The translations under genes and the position numbers were made by a program. The notes below the pieces were generated by a model. It ran no database searches. It had not been told where the DNA came from and saw nothing but the letters and a program-made list of their open reading frames with translations. A DNA stretch of 64,000 nucleotides from Noviherbaspirillum galbum (GTDB lineage Bacteria; Pseudomonadota; Gammaproteobacteria; Burkholderiales; Burkholderiaceae_D), in assembly GCF_010974945.1 (NCBI RefSeq), contig NZ_JAAIVB010000080.1, positions 1 to 64,000 of the forward strand, given 5' to 3'. How positions within the stretch are numbered: the stretch's first letter is position 1; every line of letters starts with the position of its first letter. Below are positions 55,906-64,000 of the stretch, piece by piece.

Positions 55906-57205
55906 ATTCGCCTCCGACAGTGAAAGTGTAGGAACGGGAATCGAGGCCGGTCGCGCTGAACGACGTCAGCCGCACCGGAAACGTTTCCCCCAGCTCGGCG
56001 AAGCGCCTGAGCTTGATGACCTGCGCCGCGGCATCGCCGAAGGACACGCGCAGGCCGCCGCGCTTGCCGATCGTGGCCGCGGGCAGGCCGGCCATGCCGT
56101 CGGAAGGCGCGACCTGCACGTCCGCAGGCCGGTCCGCCTGTATGGACCAGTGGTAGCGCTCGGCGATCGCCTTGAACGTAAACTGCAGGCGCTGCTCTTC
56201 CGAGAACGGCGTGGCGGGCAGGTCTTCCTTGTCGAACTTGTCCAGCGCCCAGGCTTGCTCGACATGCGTATCGTCCTTGATGACGCCGCCGGGAATGTCG
56301 AAGGCGGACAGGGCATCGGCATACGGCCCGCGCTGCCAGCTCACCTTGCATTGCGCCAGGCTGCATTCCATGGCGACCGGGTTCCAGCCCGAGACGGCGT
56401 CGGGCAGTTGCCGGACCACGTCCAGCCAGTTGCCGACCTGTACCTGCGGCGGCACCCGTCCCCGCAGCTCGGCCTGCGCGCGGTCGAACTCTGTCCTGAA
56501 CTTCGCCCGCGCTTCCTGCCGCGCCTTCTCCAGTTCGACGGCGCTCTTGGTGACCACGTTCATGGCGCCGCTGGCCGCGGCGATTTCCCGTTGCGCCGCG
56601 CTCTTGAAGCGGTAGGCCAGGGTACCCGTCGCCGCCAGCGTGAGGGCCAGCGCCAGGATCGCCAGCGGCAGGATGCGCGACGTCGGCCGCTTCAGCTTGA
56701 CCGCCGACAGGGCGGAGGGCTTGAGGGTGGACAGCAGGGTTTCGAAGCTGGCCTTCGCGCCTTCGAGCGAACCGATCAGCGAGGCGCCCGGATGCCGTTC
56801 GAGAAATTCGCTGACGAGCCTGCGCGCCTCGCCCTGCGGCATGAGGCTGTCCATGCCGGGCAGCGGCACGCCATCGTTGACGGCGCATACCCAGAACGCC
56901 GACATGGCGTCCCCGGCGCTCTTGCTGGAACCGGAAACGCGCTCGCACAGGATGGCGCAATCCTCGACCATCGCCAGCGCGGCCGCGCCGGCAACCGGCG
57001 AGCGGGGAACGCCTTCCGTTTCGATGTCGTCGTCGGACTTGTTTTCGGCGTATACGCCGAGCACGAAGACGCCGTCCAGCTTGCGGATGAGGCGGCGTTC
57101 GCCCTTGTGCTTGCCGTATTCTTCGTTGAGCTCTTCCCTGCTGTCGTGCATCGACCAGTCGACGCCGACGGCAAACGGCCGGTCGAGAAATTCGAGGATG
57201 GGCAT
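55874..57205 (-). CDS. pilO: Type IVb pilus accessory protein PilO
   Basis: The 443-residue protein has a cytoplasmic N-terminal half, one membrane helix at about residues 178-197 (ILPLAILALALTLAATGTLA), a periplasmic coiled coil (EIAAASGAMNVVTKSAVELEKARQEARA region) and a C-terminal beta-rich domain. It matches the PilO2/pilin-accessory family of R64-type loci in size and layout. It lies nine bases after pilP and overlaps pilQ. Confidence 0.75.
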   Translation of the reverse strand: MPILEFLDRPFAVGVDWSMHDSREELNEEYGKHKGERRLIRKLDGVFVLGVYAENKSDDDIETEGVPRSPVAGAAALAMVEDCAILCERVSGSSKSAGDAMSAFWVCAVNDGVPLPGMDSLMPQGEARRLVSEFLERHPGASLIGSLEGAKASFETLLSTLKPSALSAVKLKRPTSRILPLAILALALTLAATGTLAYRFKSAAQREIAAASGAMNVVTKSAVELEKARQEARAKFRTEFDRAQAELRGRVPPQVQVGNWLDVVRQLPDAVSGWNPVAMECSLAQCKVSWQRGPYADALSAFDIPGGVIKDDTHVEQAWALDKFDKEDLPATPFSEEQRLQFTFKAIAERYHWSIQADRPADVQVAPSDGMAGLPAATIGKRGGLRVSFGDAAAQVIKLRRFAELGETFPVRLTSFSATGLDSRSYTFTVGGEYVLYQTEQKN

Positions 57206-57214
57206 CCGTCCGCC

Positions 57215-57847
57215 TTATTGCGTCTTGGCGGGATTCGCCGGGGGAGCGGTCGGCGAGGCGGTCGGCAGGGCGGGCACGCTCGGCGCCGCCAGCGGCGGCA
57301 CCAGGACCTGGGGCGACTCCGGCATCCACGCCGCGGGGATGGCTGACTGTCCCGTCAAGCCCGGACCGGGGAATCCGCCAGGCAAGCCAGGCATTCCGGA
57401 ACCGCCGGTCGAAGCCGAGGCCGAGGCGAAGGACAACAGCACCGGCGCGCCCTTCTGCTTGAAGCTGACGTAGACGCCGGAATGGTCGATGGAAGACACC
57501 CGCAGCACGTCGCTGATCCACTGGTTCGGCGCGAAGGTGCCGATGGTGCCGTCCGCCAGCATCAGCTTGGCCGTCATCCTGGCCTGGAATCCCGCGACGG
57601 AAATCACGCGCGGCAGGCCGGCGCCGAGCTCGGCGCTCGCCTGCTTGAGCAAGGCTTCCCTGACCTGGTTGCGCTTTTCGAGCAACTTCTGCTGCGCTTC
57701 GAGCATGCTCATCTCGTCGGGAAAGCTCAGGTCGCCGCCTCCCATCCTGATCGCCGGCTTGTCGGCGGCGGCGGCATCGAATGCGGCCAGCGCGCCAAGT
57801 AGCATGGGGAGCATGGTGAGCGTGGCCGCCATCACCTGGAATTTCAT
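57215..57847 (-). CDS. pilP: Type IVb pilus biogenesis protein PilP
   Basis: The 210-residue exported protein has a signal peptide (ending near AAFDAAAA), a short coiled-coil segment (EAQQKLLEKRNQVREALL), a compact beta domain (about 75-150) with VLRVSSIDHSGVYVSFKQKG, and a Pro/Ala-rich tail. It fits PilP of R64-type systems, a periplasmic protein thought to support the secretin. It is the first gene of the locus; no secretin gene is found before it. Confidence 0.7.
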   Translation of the reverse strand: MKFQVMAATLTMLPMLLGALAAFDAAAADKPAIRMGGGDLSFPDEMSMLEAQQKLLEKRNQVREALLKQASAELGAGLPRVISVAGFQARMTAKLMLADGTIGTFAPNQWISDVLRVSSIDHSGVYVSFKQKGAPVLLSFASASASTGGSGMPGLPGGFPGPGLTGQSAIPAAWMPESPQVLVPPLAAPSVPALPTASPTAPPANPAKTQ

Positions 57848-57960
57848 GGATCACCCTCCGCCTGCCAGCGGCATGCCCTGCATGCGGCCGATCTTCAGGC
57901 AGTGCAAACGTTCATCAATGCTGCAAAGAGTGACAGCAGCCTTGAGGGCGGAGGATAAAT

Positions 57961-57979
57961 GTTAATCAGGCCTAATCTT
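57961..57979 (-). promoter_or_regulatory. Motif upstream of pilP shared with the pilin gap
   Basis: GTTAATCAGGCCTAATCTT (plus strand) is 114 bases upstream of pilP and matches the element at 52391. The AT-rich surroundings suggest a promoter or regulator site; the binding protein is unknown. Confidence 0.4.
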
Positions 57980-58051
57980 TATGCTTGGACATCGTTGATC
58001 GAGGGCGGCAGCTTGACTGGCCGCGGCATCGACCGCGCCCTTTCGTCATCG

Positions 58052-60154
58052 CTATGCCAGCGGCAGGCGAACCGTGAAGGTGCTGCCGCGGTTCTCTCCC
58101 TCGCTGAACGCTTCCACCGTACCTCCATGCAGGCCGACGAGTTTCTGCACCAGCGACAGGCCGATTCCCAGTCCCCCTTGCGCATTAGCGGCATGGTCGC
58201 TGACCTGCTCGAACATTTCGAAGACGGTGGCCAGGGCAGAAGCCGGGATGCCTATGCCATCGTCGAGCACTTCCACGACGGCTTCCCCTTCCTCCTTGTA
58301 CGCCCTGACATGAATATGCCCGCCCGGCGGCGTGTACTTGGCCGCGTTGCCAAGCAGGTTGGTGAACACCTGGAACATGCGCCCGGTATCGATTTCGACG
58401 TCCAGGGGCTCGGATGACAGGCTCAGCTTCAGTTCGTGTCCGGCCGGTTCCATGAACGCCTGCGCCGATTCGACCACGTTTTCCAGCACGTCCCTGAGAT
58501 CGACCCGCTCGCGTTCCATGCGGACCTTCCCGCTGCTGACGCGGGAGACGTCGAGCAAATCCTCGATCAGCCTTTTCATTTGAAGAAGCTGCCGCTGCAC
58601 GATTGCATGAACCCGCGCATTGGGCTGGCCGCTGGAAGCGGTCTGCGCGAGAAGCTCGAAGCCGGTCTGCAGGGGCATCAAGACATTCCTGAGTTCATGG
58701 GAGAGCGTCGCAAGGAATTCGCTTCTCTTTTTGTCGACCTCGGAAAGCTGGGTAGCGAAGGCGCGCAGGGCTTCTTCCTTTTGTTTCTGGTCGGTGATGT
58801 CCACCCCGACTGCCGCGATGGCGAACACGGCGCCGTCGACGTCCAGAATGGGAGACAGCACCAGTTCGATCAGCTTTTGCGTACCGTCGGCCAGAAAATA
58901 CGCGACTTCGGCGCTGAAGCTGGCGCCATCGCGCGCCTTGGCAAATCCGTTTTGCAGGGTCGCGGCGGTGTCGGGCGACCGGGACCACCAGGCGCAATCC
59001 CAGAATGCCTGCCCGATGATTTGATCGTGAGAGTAGCCGCACAAGTCAATGCCTGCGGAATTCGATTCCAGGACAATCCCATCCTGCGACAGAACGCAGG
59101 AGAGATAGAAACCCTGCTCAAAAAACGCGCGGAACTTCGCATTCGCTTCCGCCAGGGCCAAGGCCTCGGCTTCGGCTAATTGAAGCGCGATCGCACGTTG
59201 CCGTTGCTGTTGCTTCTGGATGTAGAAAAGCACGCCGGCCGCCGTGAGCAGCAGGAAAGCGACGGCAATGACCAGCGCCCAGTTCACGGCGCGTTTCCAT
59301 GTCGCGAGGATGAGATCCTCGCTCCTGCTGAAGACAACGACCAGCGGTTGGGCTTCAAGTACCCGGTAGCTCATGACACTGGGATAGTTCAAGGGCGGGC
59401 CGCTGATCCTGTGGACGCCCGTTGGCTTCATTGGTATGCGCGTCGAAAACAGCGGCAGGAATGCGAAGCTGCGGCCGATGTTCACATCGTCCGCCGGGTG
59501 ACGCGCAATGAGACGGCCGTCCTTGTGGTACAAGGACATGACCTCCCCGGGCCGCAGGTTCAGCTTCTCGTAGAGCCGGGACAGAGAGTCCAGTTGCACT
59601 GCAGCCACCAGAACGCCCTTGAACTCGCCGCCCGAGGACGTGATCCTGCGGCTGGATGCCAGGAACCAGCCGGTGCCGGACCGGCTTTGCATCGCAGAGG
59701 ACAGACCTTGTACCAGCTTCGGGTTCCGTATGTACTGGCTAAAGTACTCCCGGTCGGCCAGGGACACGTCAGGTGTCTTCGGATAATCGGTGTCATGCTG
59801 GATGATCCCGTTGGGACCGATAACGAAAAGCGCCCTGACGGCAGGGAGGTAGCGCAGATATCCGCGCATTAACTCCCGGACTTGCGGGTCATGCCGCGCG
59901 AAGTCGCCGTCGGCCAGATGGGCGGCAATGCCCTGCAAGGCAACATCGACGGTGCCAAAGGTGCGCGACATGTTTTCATCGAACACGGTGGCCAGCGTTG
60001 CCACCTCGTCCTGTGCCTGGTACAGGTCTTGGCGCCGTTCCCTGATCAAGGCGAAGCCGATGGCGAGAATGATCGTCAGCCAAAGCAGGCTGGCTGTAAT
60101 AACCGCGGTTCTAGCTTGTGACGGTAGCACCGCTATCCAGCTTCTGAAGCCCAC
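58052..60154 (-). CDS. PDC-sensor, PAS, hybrid-less histidine kinase
   Basis: The 700-residue membrane kinase has helices at about 16-37 and 290-312 bracketing a periplasmic double-Cache-like sensor, then a PAS domain (about 335-455), a HisKA domain with phosphorylated His486 (SHELRN) and a HATPase domain (NLLGNAAKY, DDGIGIP, GGLGIGLSLVQ). The start is GTG with GAGGG five bases upstream. No receiver domain and no response-regulator gene are adjacent, so it is an orphan kinase. It lies 204 bases upstream of the pilus locus on the same strand; control of the pilus is possible but not shown. Confidence 0.88.
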   Translation of the reverse strand: MGFRSWIAVLPSQARTAVITASLLWLTIILAIGFALIRERRQDLYQAQDEVATLATVFDENMSRTFGTVDVALQGIAAHLADGDFARHDPQVRELMRGYLRYLPAVRALFVIGPNGIIQHDTDYPKTPDVSLADREYFSQYIRNPKLVQGLSSAMQSRSGTGWFLASSRRITSSGGEFKGVLVAAVQLDSLSRLYEKLNLRPGEVMSLYHKDGRLIARHPADDVNIGRSFAFLPLFSTRIPMKPTGVHRISGPPLNYPSVMSYRVLEAQPLVVVFSRSEDLILATWKRAVNWALVIAVAFLLLTAAGVLFYIQKQQQRQRAIALQLAEAEALALAEANAKFRAFFEQGFYLSCVLSQDGIVLESNSAGIDLCGYSHDQIIGQAFWDCAWWSRSPDTAATLQNGFAKARDGASFSAEVAYFLADGTQKLIELVLSPILDVDGAVFAIAAVGVDITDQKQKEEALRAFATQLSEVDKKRSEFLATLSHELRNVLMPLQTGFELLAQTASSGQPNARVHAIVQRQLLQMKRLIEDLLDVSRVSSGKVRMERERVDLRDVLENVVESAQAFMEPAGHELKLSLSSEPLDVEIDTGRMFQVFTNLLGNAAKYTPPGGHIHVRAYKEEGEAVVEVLDDGIGIPASALATVFEMFEQVSDHAANAQGGLGIGLSLVQKLVGLHGGTVEAFSEGENRGSTFTVRLPLA

Positions 60155-60310
60155 AGCGCCCTCGCCAAAGCGTGAAAGAAGAAAGCTGGTTATGTTACAC
60201 GTCTTTCAGGCATGAATTTTCCATCGTTGTCAGTTTCGCGTTCCTGATCCCGCGCAGTAAATCTTCAAGGAATTTCTAGAAGGCAAGCCGCCGGCATTTC
60301 CCACGAAACG

Positions 60311-62530
60311 CTAGGGCGGACTTGTCCTGGCCGGCTTGCGCCATGCCGCGAGGTCGTCCCGGATGCGGCGGACCACGGCATGCCAGTCTTCCGATGGCGG
60401 CTGGCGATAGAGGCGCATCACGCCGGGATACCAGGGAGAGTCGTCGCGCCCGTGCAGCCAGCGCCAGTCGGTATTTCGCCAGGGCAGCATGACCCAGCAA
60501 GGCTTGCCGAGCGCGCCGGCGAGGTGGGCGATGGACGTGTCTACGCAGATGACCAGGTCGAGCTGCGACACGATGGCCGCGGTGTCGCCGAAATCGTCGA
60601 TCAGCGGTCCCAGGTCGAGCAAGGGAAGCCTGGCGTCGAGTTCCACGCGTTCTTCCTTTTCCATGCCGCGCTGCAGGCTCACGTAGCTGACCCCCGGCAC
60701 CGTCCAGAGCGGCGCGAGGACATCCAGGCCGGAGAGGGAACGGAAGGCGTCGTTGCCATGGCCGGCGTTGCCCTTCCAGACCAGGCCGACCCGGCATCCC
60801 TGCGGCAGGCGGTGGCGCCAGCGCTCCATCCGGGCCGACGTGGCGTGGAGGTAGGGGAGCGCGGCAGGGATCGCGCCGGCTCGCACCTGCAGGTGCAGCG
60901 CCAGGCTGGCGATGAAGCTCCAGCAGTCATGCCGCGCCAGATGTGCCATGGCTTCTTCGACGGTCTGCACGTGGTCGATGCCTGCCATCGACTGGAAAAG
61001 GGGAGCGAGCGGCGCCTTGCAGACCAGCGTGACGCGCCGGGCGCCGGCGGCCTTGAGCATCGGCACGAAGCGGGCGAACTGGATCTCGTCGCCGGCGCCC
61101 TGTTCCGGCCACACGAGGATGTCCTTGCCGGCGAGGCTCTCGCCGTTCCAGCGCGGGAAGGGAAAGGAAGGGGCGTCGGCGATCACCGTTTCCAGCGTCT
61201 TGTCGTACCGCGTCTCGGCCAATGCCCAGCCTTCCTCGAACCGGCCCAGTTTCAGCAGCAGCAGACCGAGGTTCCAGCGTGCTTCGGGCAGGTCGGGATG
61301 CGCCTCGATGACGGCGCGATACCGTTGTTCCGCCTCCGCGTGGCGATGCGTGTTGTGCAGGAAGGTGGCGTAGGCATTGGCGATCAGGGCATGGTCCGGG
61401 GCAAGTTCCAGCGCCTTCTGAAAGGCTGCCTCGGCTTCCTGCAGGCGCGGCCCATGCTGCAGCGCGAGGGCGAGCATGCGCTGCGCTTCGGCGGAACCGG
61501 GATCGCGCGCCGCCAGCGCGCGCAATCTGGTTGCCGCCTCGCCATGTCGCCTCGCGTTGTGGAGCAGCGAGCCGAGGTTGTAGAGCGCGGCGGTATCGTC
61601 CGGGTTGATGGCGAGCGCCCGTTCGAGGGCGGCTTCGGCCTCCGGAAGCTGCTGCCGAAGCCTGAGGATCGCGCCGAGGTTAGCGTGCAGTTCCGCGCTG
61701 CCGGGATCGCGCGCGAGCGCGCGTTCCAGCACGGACTGCGCTTCCTGCAGGCGCTTGCGGCGCGCATGCAGGCTGGCGAGATTGACCGCCGCTTCCGTCA
61801 GCGCCGGCTGGACGTCCAGCGCCTGTTGCAACGCCGCCAGCGCATCCTCTTCCCTGCCCTGGACGTCCCTCAGCATGCCGAGGGTGACCAGCGCCATGGC
61901 ATGCCGCGGATTCAGCGCCAAGCTTTGCATGATGCTGCGATCGGCCGCGTCGAGTTCCTTCAGATGCAACAGGACCAGCGCGAGGTTCTGGTGCGCATCG
62001 GCGAAATCGGGCGCGATCCTGGTGGCTTCCTCGAACCGGTCCCGCGCCTCCTGCCAGCGCTGGCGCATGCGCAGGACCACGCCCAGGTTGTTGTGCGCCT
62101 GCGCGTACGCCGGCCTGATCGCCACCGCGTTGCGGTACCAGTGCTCGGCCTCGTCGAGGTTCTTCAGATCCTGCCACAGGGCGCCGAAGTTGAAGCTGGC
62201 TTCGGAATAGTCCGGCCGCCGGGCGAGGGCGTGGCGGAAGGCGGTTTCCGCCTGCGCCGGGCGGCCGGTCTTCTGGTAAAGGATGCCGAGGTTGTTGTGG
62301 ATGAGCGCATGATCGGGGTCGACCTGCAAGGCCCGCGTCCAGTGGGCTTCCGCTTCGTCCAGCCGCCCGAGGGCGTGGGCGCAGGCGGCGGCCAGGTTGA
62401 GCGCCGCGACCGTGTCGCGCTGCGCCGGGGGCAATGCCGACAGGCGCCGCAGCGCGTCGGCATGGGCTCCTTGCTGGAACAGGGCGAACGCGGCATCGAG
62501 TGCGGGGCTTCCAGAGGCGGGCGTCGGCAT
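60311..62530 (-). CDS. TPR protein with C-terminal GT9-like glycosyltransferase domain
   Basis: The 739-residue protein carries roughly a dozen tetratricopeptide repeats over residues ~10-440 (patterns such as ALQVDPDHALIHNNLG and ALAINPDDTAALYNLG). A C-terminal domain (~445-735) resembles the nucleotide-sugar side of ADP-heptose-type glycosyltransferases: GLVWKGNAGHGNDAFRS, then VSQLDLVICVDTSIAHLAGALGKP and LLPWRNTDWRW-like segments. Such proteins are often found near pilus, flagellar or capsule genes and may glycosylate surface proteins. CAGGAA lies six bases before the ATG. The acceptor is unknown. Confidence 0.8.
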   Translation of the reverse strand: MPTPASGSPALDAAFALFQQGAHADALRRLSALPPAQRDTVAALNLAAACAHALGRLDEAEAHWTRALQVDPDHALIHNNLGILYQKTGRPAQAETAFRHALARRPDYSEASFNFGALWQDLKNLDEAEHWYRNAVAIRPAYAQAHNNLGVVLRMRQRWQEARDRFEEATRIAPDFADAHQNLALVLLHLKELDAADRSIMQSLALNPRHAMALVTLGMLRDVQGREEDALAALQQALDVQPALTEAAVNLASLHARRKRLQEAQSVLERALARDPGSAELHANLGAILRLRQQLPEAEAALERALAINPDDTAALYNLGSLLHNARRHGEAATRLRALAARDPGSAEAQRMLALALQHGPRLQEAEAAFQKALELAPDHALIANAYATFLHNTHRHAEAEQRYRAVIEAHPDLPEARWNLGLLLLKLGRFEEGWALAETRYDKTLETVIADAPSFPFPRWNGESLAGKDILVWPEQGAGDEIQFARFVPMLKAAGARRVTLVCKAPLAPLFQSMAGIDHVQTVEEAMAHLARHDCWSFIASLALHLQVRAGAIPAALPYLHATSARMERWRHRLPQGCRVGLVWKGNAGHGNDAFRSLSGLDVLAPLWTVPGVSYVSLQRGMEKEERVELDARLPLLDLGPLIDDFGDTAAIVSQLDLVICVDTSIAHLAGALGKPCWVMLPWRNTDWRWLHGRDDSPWYPGVMRLYRQPPSEDWHAVVRRIRDDLAAWRKPARTSPP

Positions 62531-62583
62531 GTCGGTTCCTGGGGGAAAGTCTCGTTTCCCATCCTAACACCGGCCTACCGGGG

Positions 62584-62613
62584 AAAAACGGCGCCCGCCG
62601 GAATATGGGCGCC
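62584..62613 (-). terminator. Rho-independent terminator after glpR
   Basis: Read on the minus strand, GGCGCCC and GGGCGCC form a perfect 7-bp stem with a 10-base loop, followed by GTTTTT. Confidence 0.8.
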
Positions 62614-62660
62614 GGGCGCCGCGGAGTGTTGGAAAACGAGCGCCGGACGGGGCGATGGCC

Positions 62661-63422
62661 TCAGGGCGCTACCACCACCTTCACCTGCGCTTCGCGGAGC
62701 ACGGCCTGCAAGGCTTCCGGCGGCTTGGCGTCGGTAAACAGCAGGTCGACCTGCGAGAGATGCGCCATGCGCACCAGCGCCGGGCGGCCGAACTTGGCAT
62801 GGTCCGCCACCAGCCACACCTGGCGCGACTGCTCGATGATGGCCTGCGCCACCTTCACCTCGCGCGCGTCGAAGTCGCGCAGCGTGCCGTCCTCCTCGAT
62901 GCTCGAGATGCCGATGATGCCGATGTCCACCTTGAACTGGCGGATGAAGTCGATGGTCTGCTCGCCGACGATGCCCTTGTCGCGCCCGCGCACCACGCCG
63001 CCGGCAATGATCACCTCCGAGGCGGGATTGTCGGCCAGCGTGGCAGCAACGTTGAGGTTGTTGGTGACGACGCGCAGGCCCTGGTGGCGCACCAGGGCGC
63101 GCGCCACTTCCTCGGTGGTGGTGCCGATGTTGATGAGCAGCGAGCAGCCCGCGGGAACCTGCGCCGCCACCGCCTGGGCGATGCGCCGTTTGGCGTCGCT
63201 GTTCATCACCTGGCGCTGGCGGTAGTCGATGTTCTCGACCGACGACGGCAGGCCGACACCGCCGTGGTAACGCGCCAGCAGGCGCGCCTCTTCCATCATC
63301 TTGACGTCGCGCCGCACGGTCTGCGGCGTCACGTCGAGCTCCTGCGCCAGTTCCTCGACCGACATGGTGACCCGCTTGCGGACCACCTCGAGAAGCTGTC
63401 TTTGACGTGGATTAAGAGTCAT
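62661..63422 (-). CDS. glpR: DeoR-family repressor, GlpR type
   Basis: The 253-residue protein has the DeoR helix-turn-helix at residues 6-56 (RQRQLLEVVRKRVTMSVEEL, then TPQTVRRDVKMMEE). The sensor domain carries INIGTTTEEVARAL, VVTNNLNVA and GIIGISSIEEDGTLRDFD. This set, with glpD divergent next door, identifies GlpR, which represses glycerol-3-phosphate catabolism until glycerol-3-phosphate is present. GGGGA lies about eight bases before the ATG. Confidence 0.92.
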   Translation of the reverse strand: MTLNPRQRQLLEVVRKRVTMSVEELAQELDVTPQTVRRDVKMMEEARLLARYHGGVGLPSSVENIDYRQRQVMNSDAKRRIAQAVAAQVPAGCSLLINIGTTTEEVARALVRHQGLRVVTNNLNVAATLADNPASEVIIAGGVVRGRDKGIVGEQTIDFIRQFKVDIGIIGISSIEEDGTLRDFDAREVKVAQAIIEQSRQVWLVADHAKFGRPALVRMAHLSQVDLLFTDAKPPEALQAVLREAQVKVVVAP

Positions 63423-63466
63423 GCAAGTTTCCCCAGAAGATCAGCCCAAACACTCTACACTTTCAC

Positions 63467-63528
63467 CGAAACGAAAACAAACGAAAACATAAGCAGCATG
63501 TTACTGTTGGAATTTGTTCGTTTTTTGC
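63467..63528. promoter_or_regulatory. Candidate GlpR operators
   Basis: CGAAACGAAAACAAACGAAAAC (spread over 63467-63488) is a run of CGAAA-type half sites, and TTTGTTCGTTTTTTGC (63513-63528) carries the reverse orientation. Both lie in the divergent glpR-glpD gap, where GlpR should act on both genes. GlpR sites in other bacteria carry similar TTCG/CGAA half sites. Confidence 0.5.
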
Positions 63529-63581
63529 GATATCCCATGAAATTGCGCATCTTACCCGGTTTTCTTAGGAGCAACGAAACC

Positions 63582-64000
63582 TTGTCCAGCGGTCATGCAG
63601 GCGGCGGCGAACGCCAACTCGAATGCGACCTCCTCATCGTGGGCGGCGGCATCAATGGCGCCGGCATCGCGCGGGACGCCGCCGGCCGGGGCCTGTCGGT
63701 CGTGCTCTGCGAGAAGGACGACCTTGCCTCGCATACCTCGTCGGCGTCCACCAAGCTGATCCATGGCGGCCTGCGCTACCTGGAATACTATGAATTCAAC
63801 CTGGTGCGCAAGGCGCTGGTCGAGCGCGAGGTGCTGCTGCAGTCGGCGCCGCACATCATGTGGCCGCTGCGCTTCGTCATGCCGCATGACAAGGGCTTGC
63901 GCCCGTCCTGGATGATCCGCATCGGCCTGTTCCTGTACGACATCCTCGGCAAGCGCGAAATCCTGCCGGGGTCGCGCAGCGTCGACCTGCGCCAGCATCC
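63582..64000 (+). CDS. glpD: Aerobic glycerol-3-phosphate dehydrogenase, 3' end outside window
   Basis: The partial product shows the FAD-binding motif LLIVGGGINGAGIARDAAGRG, then EKDDLASHTSSASTKLIHGGLRYLEYYEFNLVR, which is diagnostic of GlpD. The enzyme oxidises glycerol-3-phosphate to dihydroxyacetone phosphate at the inner membrane. The TTG at 63582 is preferred because AGGAG lies about nine bases upstream. ATG codons at 63537 and 63498 are in frame and open, so a longer N-terminus cannot be excluded. The gene runs off the window. Confidence 0.9.
   Translation, partial: MSSGHAGGGERQLECDLLIVGGGINGAGIARDAAGRGLSVVLCEKDDLASHTSSASTKLIHGGLRYLEYYEFNLVRKALVEREVLLQSAPHIMWPLRFVMPHDKGLRPSWMIRIGLFLYDILGKREILPGSRSVDLRQH

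Overview
The window looks like a chromosomal segment of a GC-rich betaproteobacterium, most likely Burkholderiales and close to Oxalobacteraceae (Herbaspirillum/Noviherbaspirillum/Massilia-type). This rests on protein character, on the complete mraZ-to-ftsZ division/cell-wall cluster, on the tetR-fadE-fadB-fadA-ech beta-oxidation order, and on families of GC-rich dispersed palindromes. The assignment is inferred by reading alone; no database search was possible.

Layout. 1-5.7 kb: the 3' part of a giant YDG-repeat surface protein, then a DUF4239-like membrane protein and a small outer-membrane barrel. 5.8-6.8 kb: a lower-GC orphan. 6.9-8.2 kb: an ECF sigma/RskA-type anti-sigma pair. 8.5-16.6 kb: hslR-like gene, then a TetR regulator and four fatty-acid oxidation genes. 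16.8-26.8 kb: an accessory block around plsB holding a zincin-motif protein, an ankyrin protein, a leucine-rich-repeat protein with a NEL-type E3 ubiquitin ligase domain, and a two-helix membrane orphan. 26.9-29.9 kb: a HTH/coiled-coil protein, an acetolactate-synthase-like TPP enzyme and the RNase P RNA gene. 30.8-48.2 kb: the dcw cluster mraZ-rsmH-ftsL-ftsI-murE-murF-mraY-murD-ftsW-murG-murC-ddl-ftsQ-ftsA-ftsZ, mostly coupled by 1-4 base overlaps and preceded by a readable MraZ operator. 48.4-49.7 kb: a peroxiredoxin and a PEP-CTERM protein. 50.5-57.8 kb: a minus-strand R64-like type IVb pilus locus (pilP, pilO, pilQ, pilR, two pilins, pilM, and a minor pilin in the pilV position). 58-62.5 kb: a histidine kinase and a TPR/glycosyltransferase-like protein. 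62.7-64 kb: glpR and the start of glpD, divergently arranged.

How the parts fit. The dcw genes build peptidoglycan precursors and the divisome; the fad genes degrade fatty acids while plsB uses acyl groups for phospholipid. The accessory genes point to interaction with eukaryotes: the NEL ligase domain is known from type III secretion effectors, and its neighbours have effector-like traits (HExxH motif, ankyrin repeats, disordered N-termini). No secretion apparatus is visible here. The pilus locus lacks a visible secretin and prepilin peptidase, so it must draw on genes elsewhere. Three copies of a ~150-180 bp palindromic element sit between fad genes and between murG and murC.
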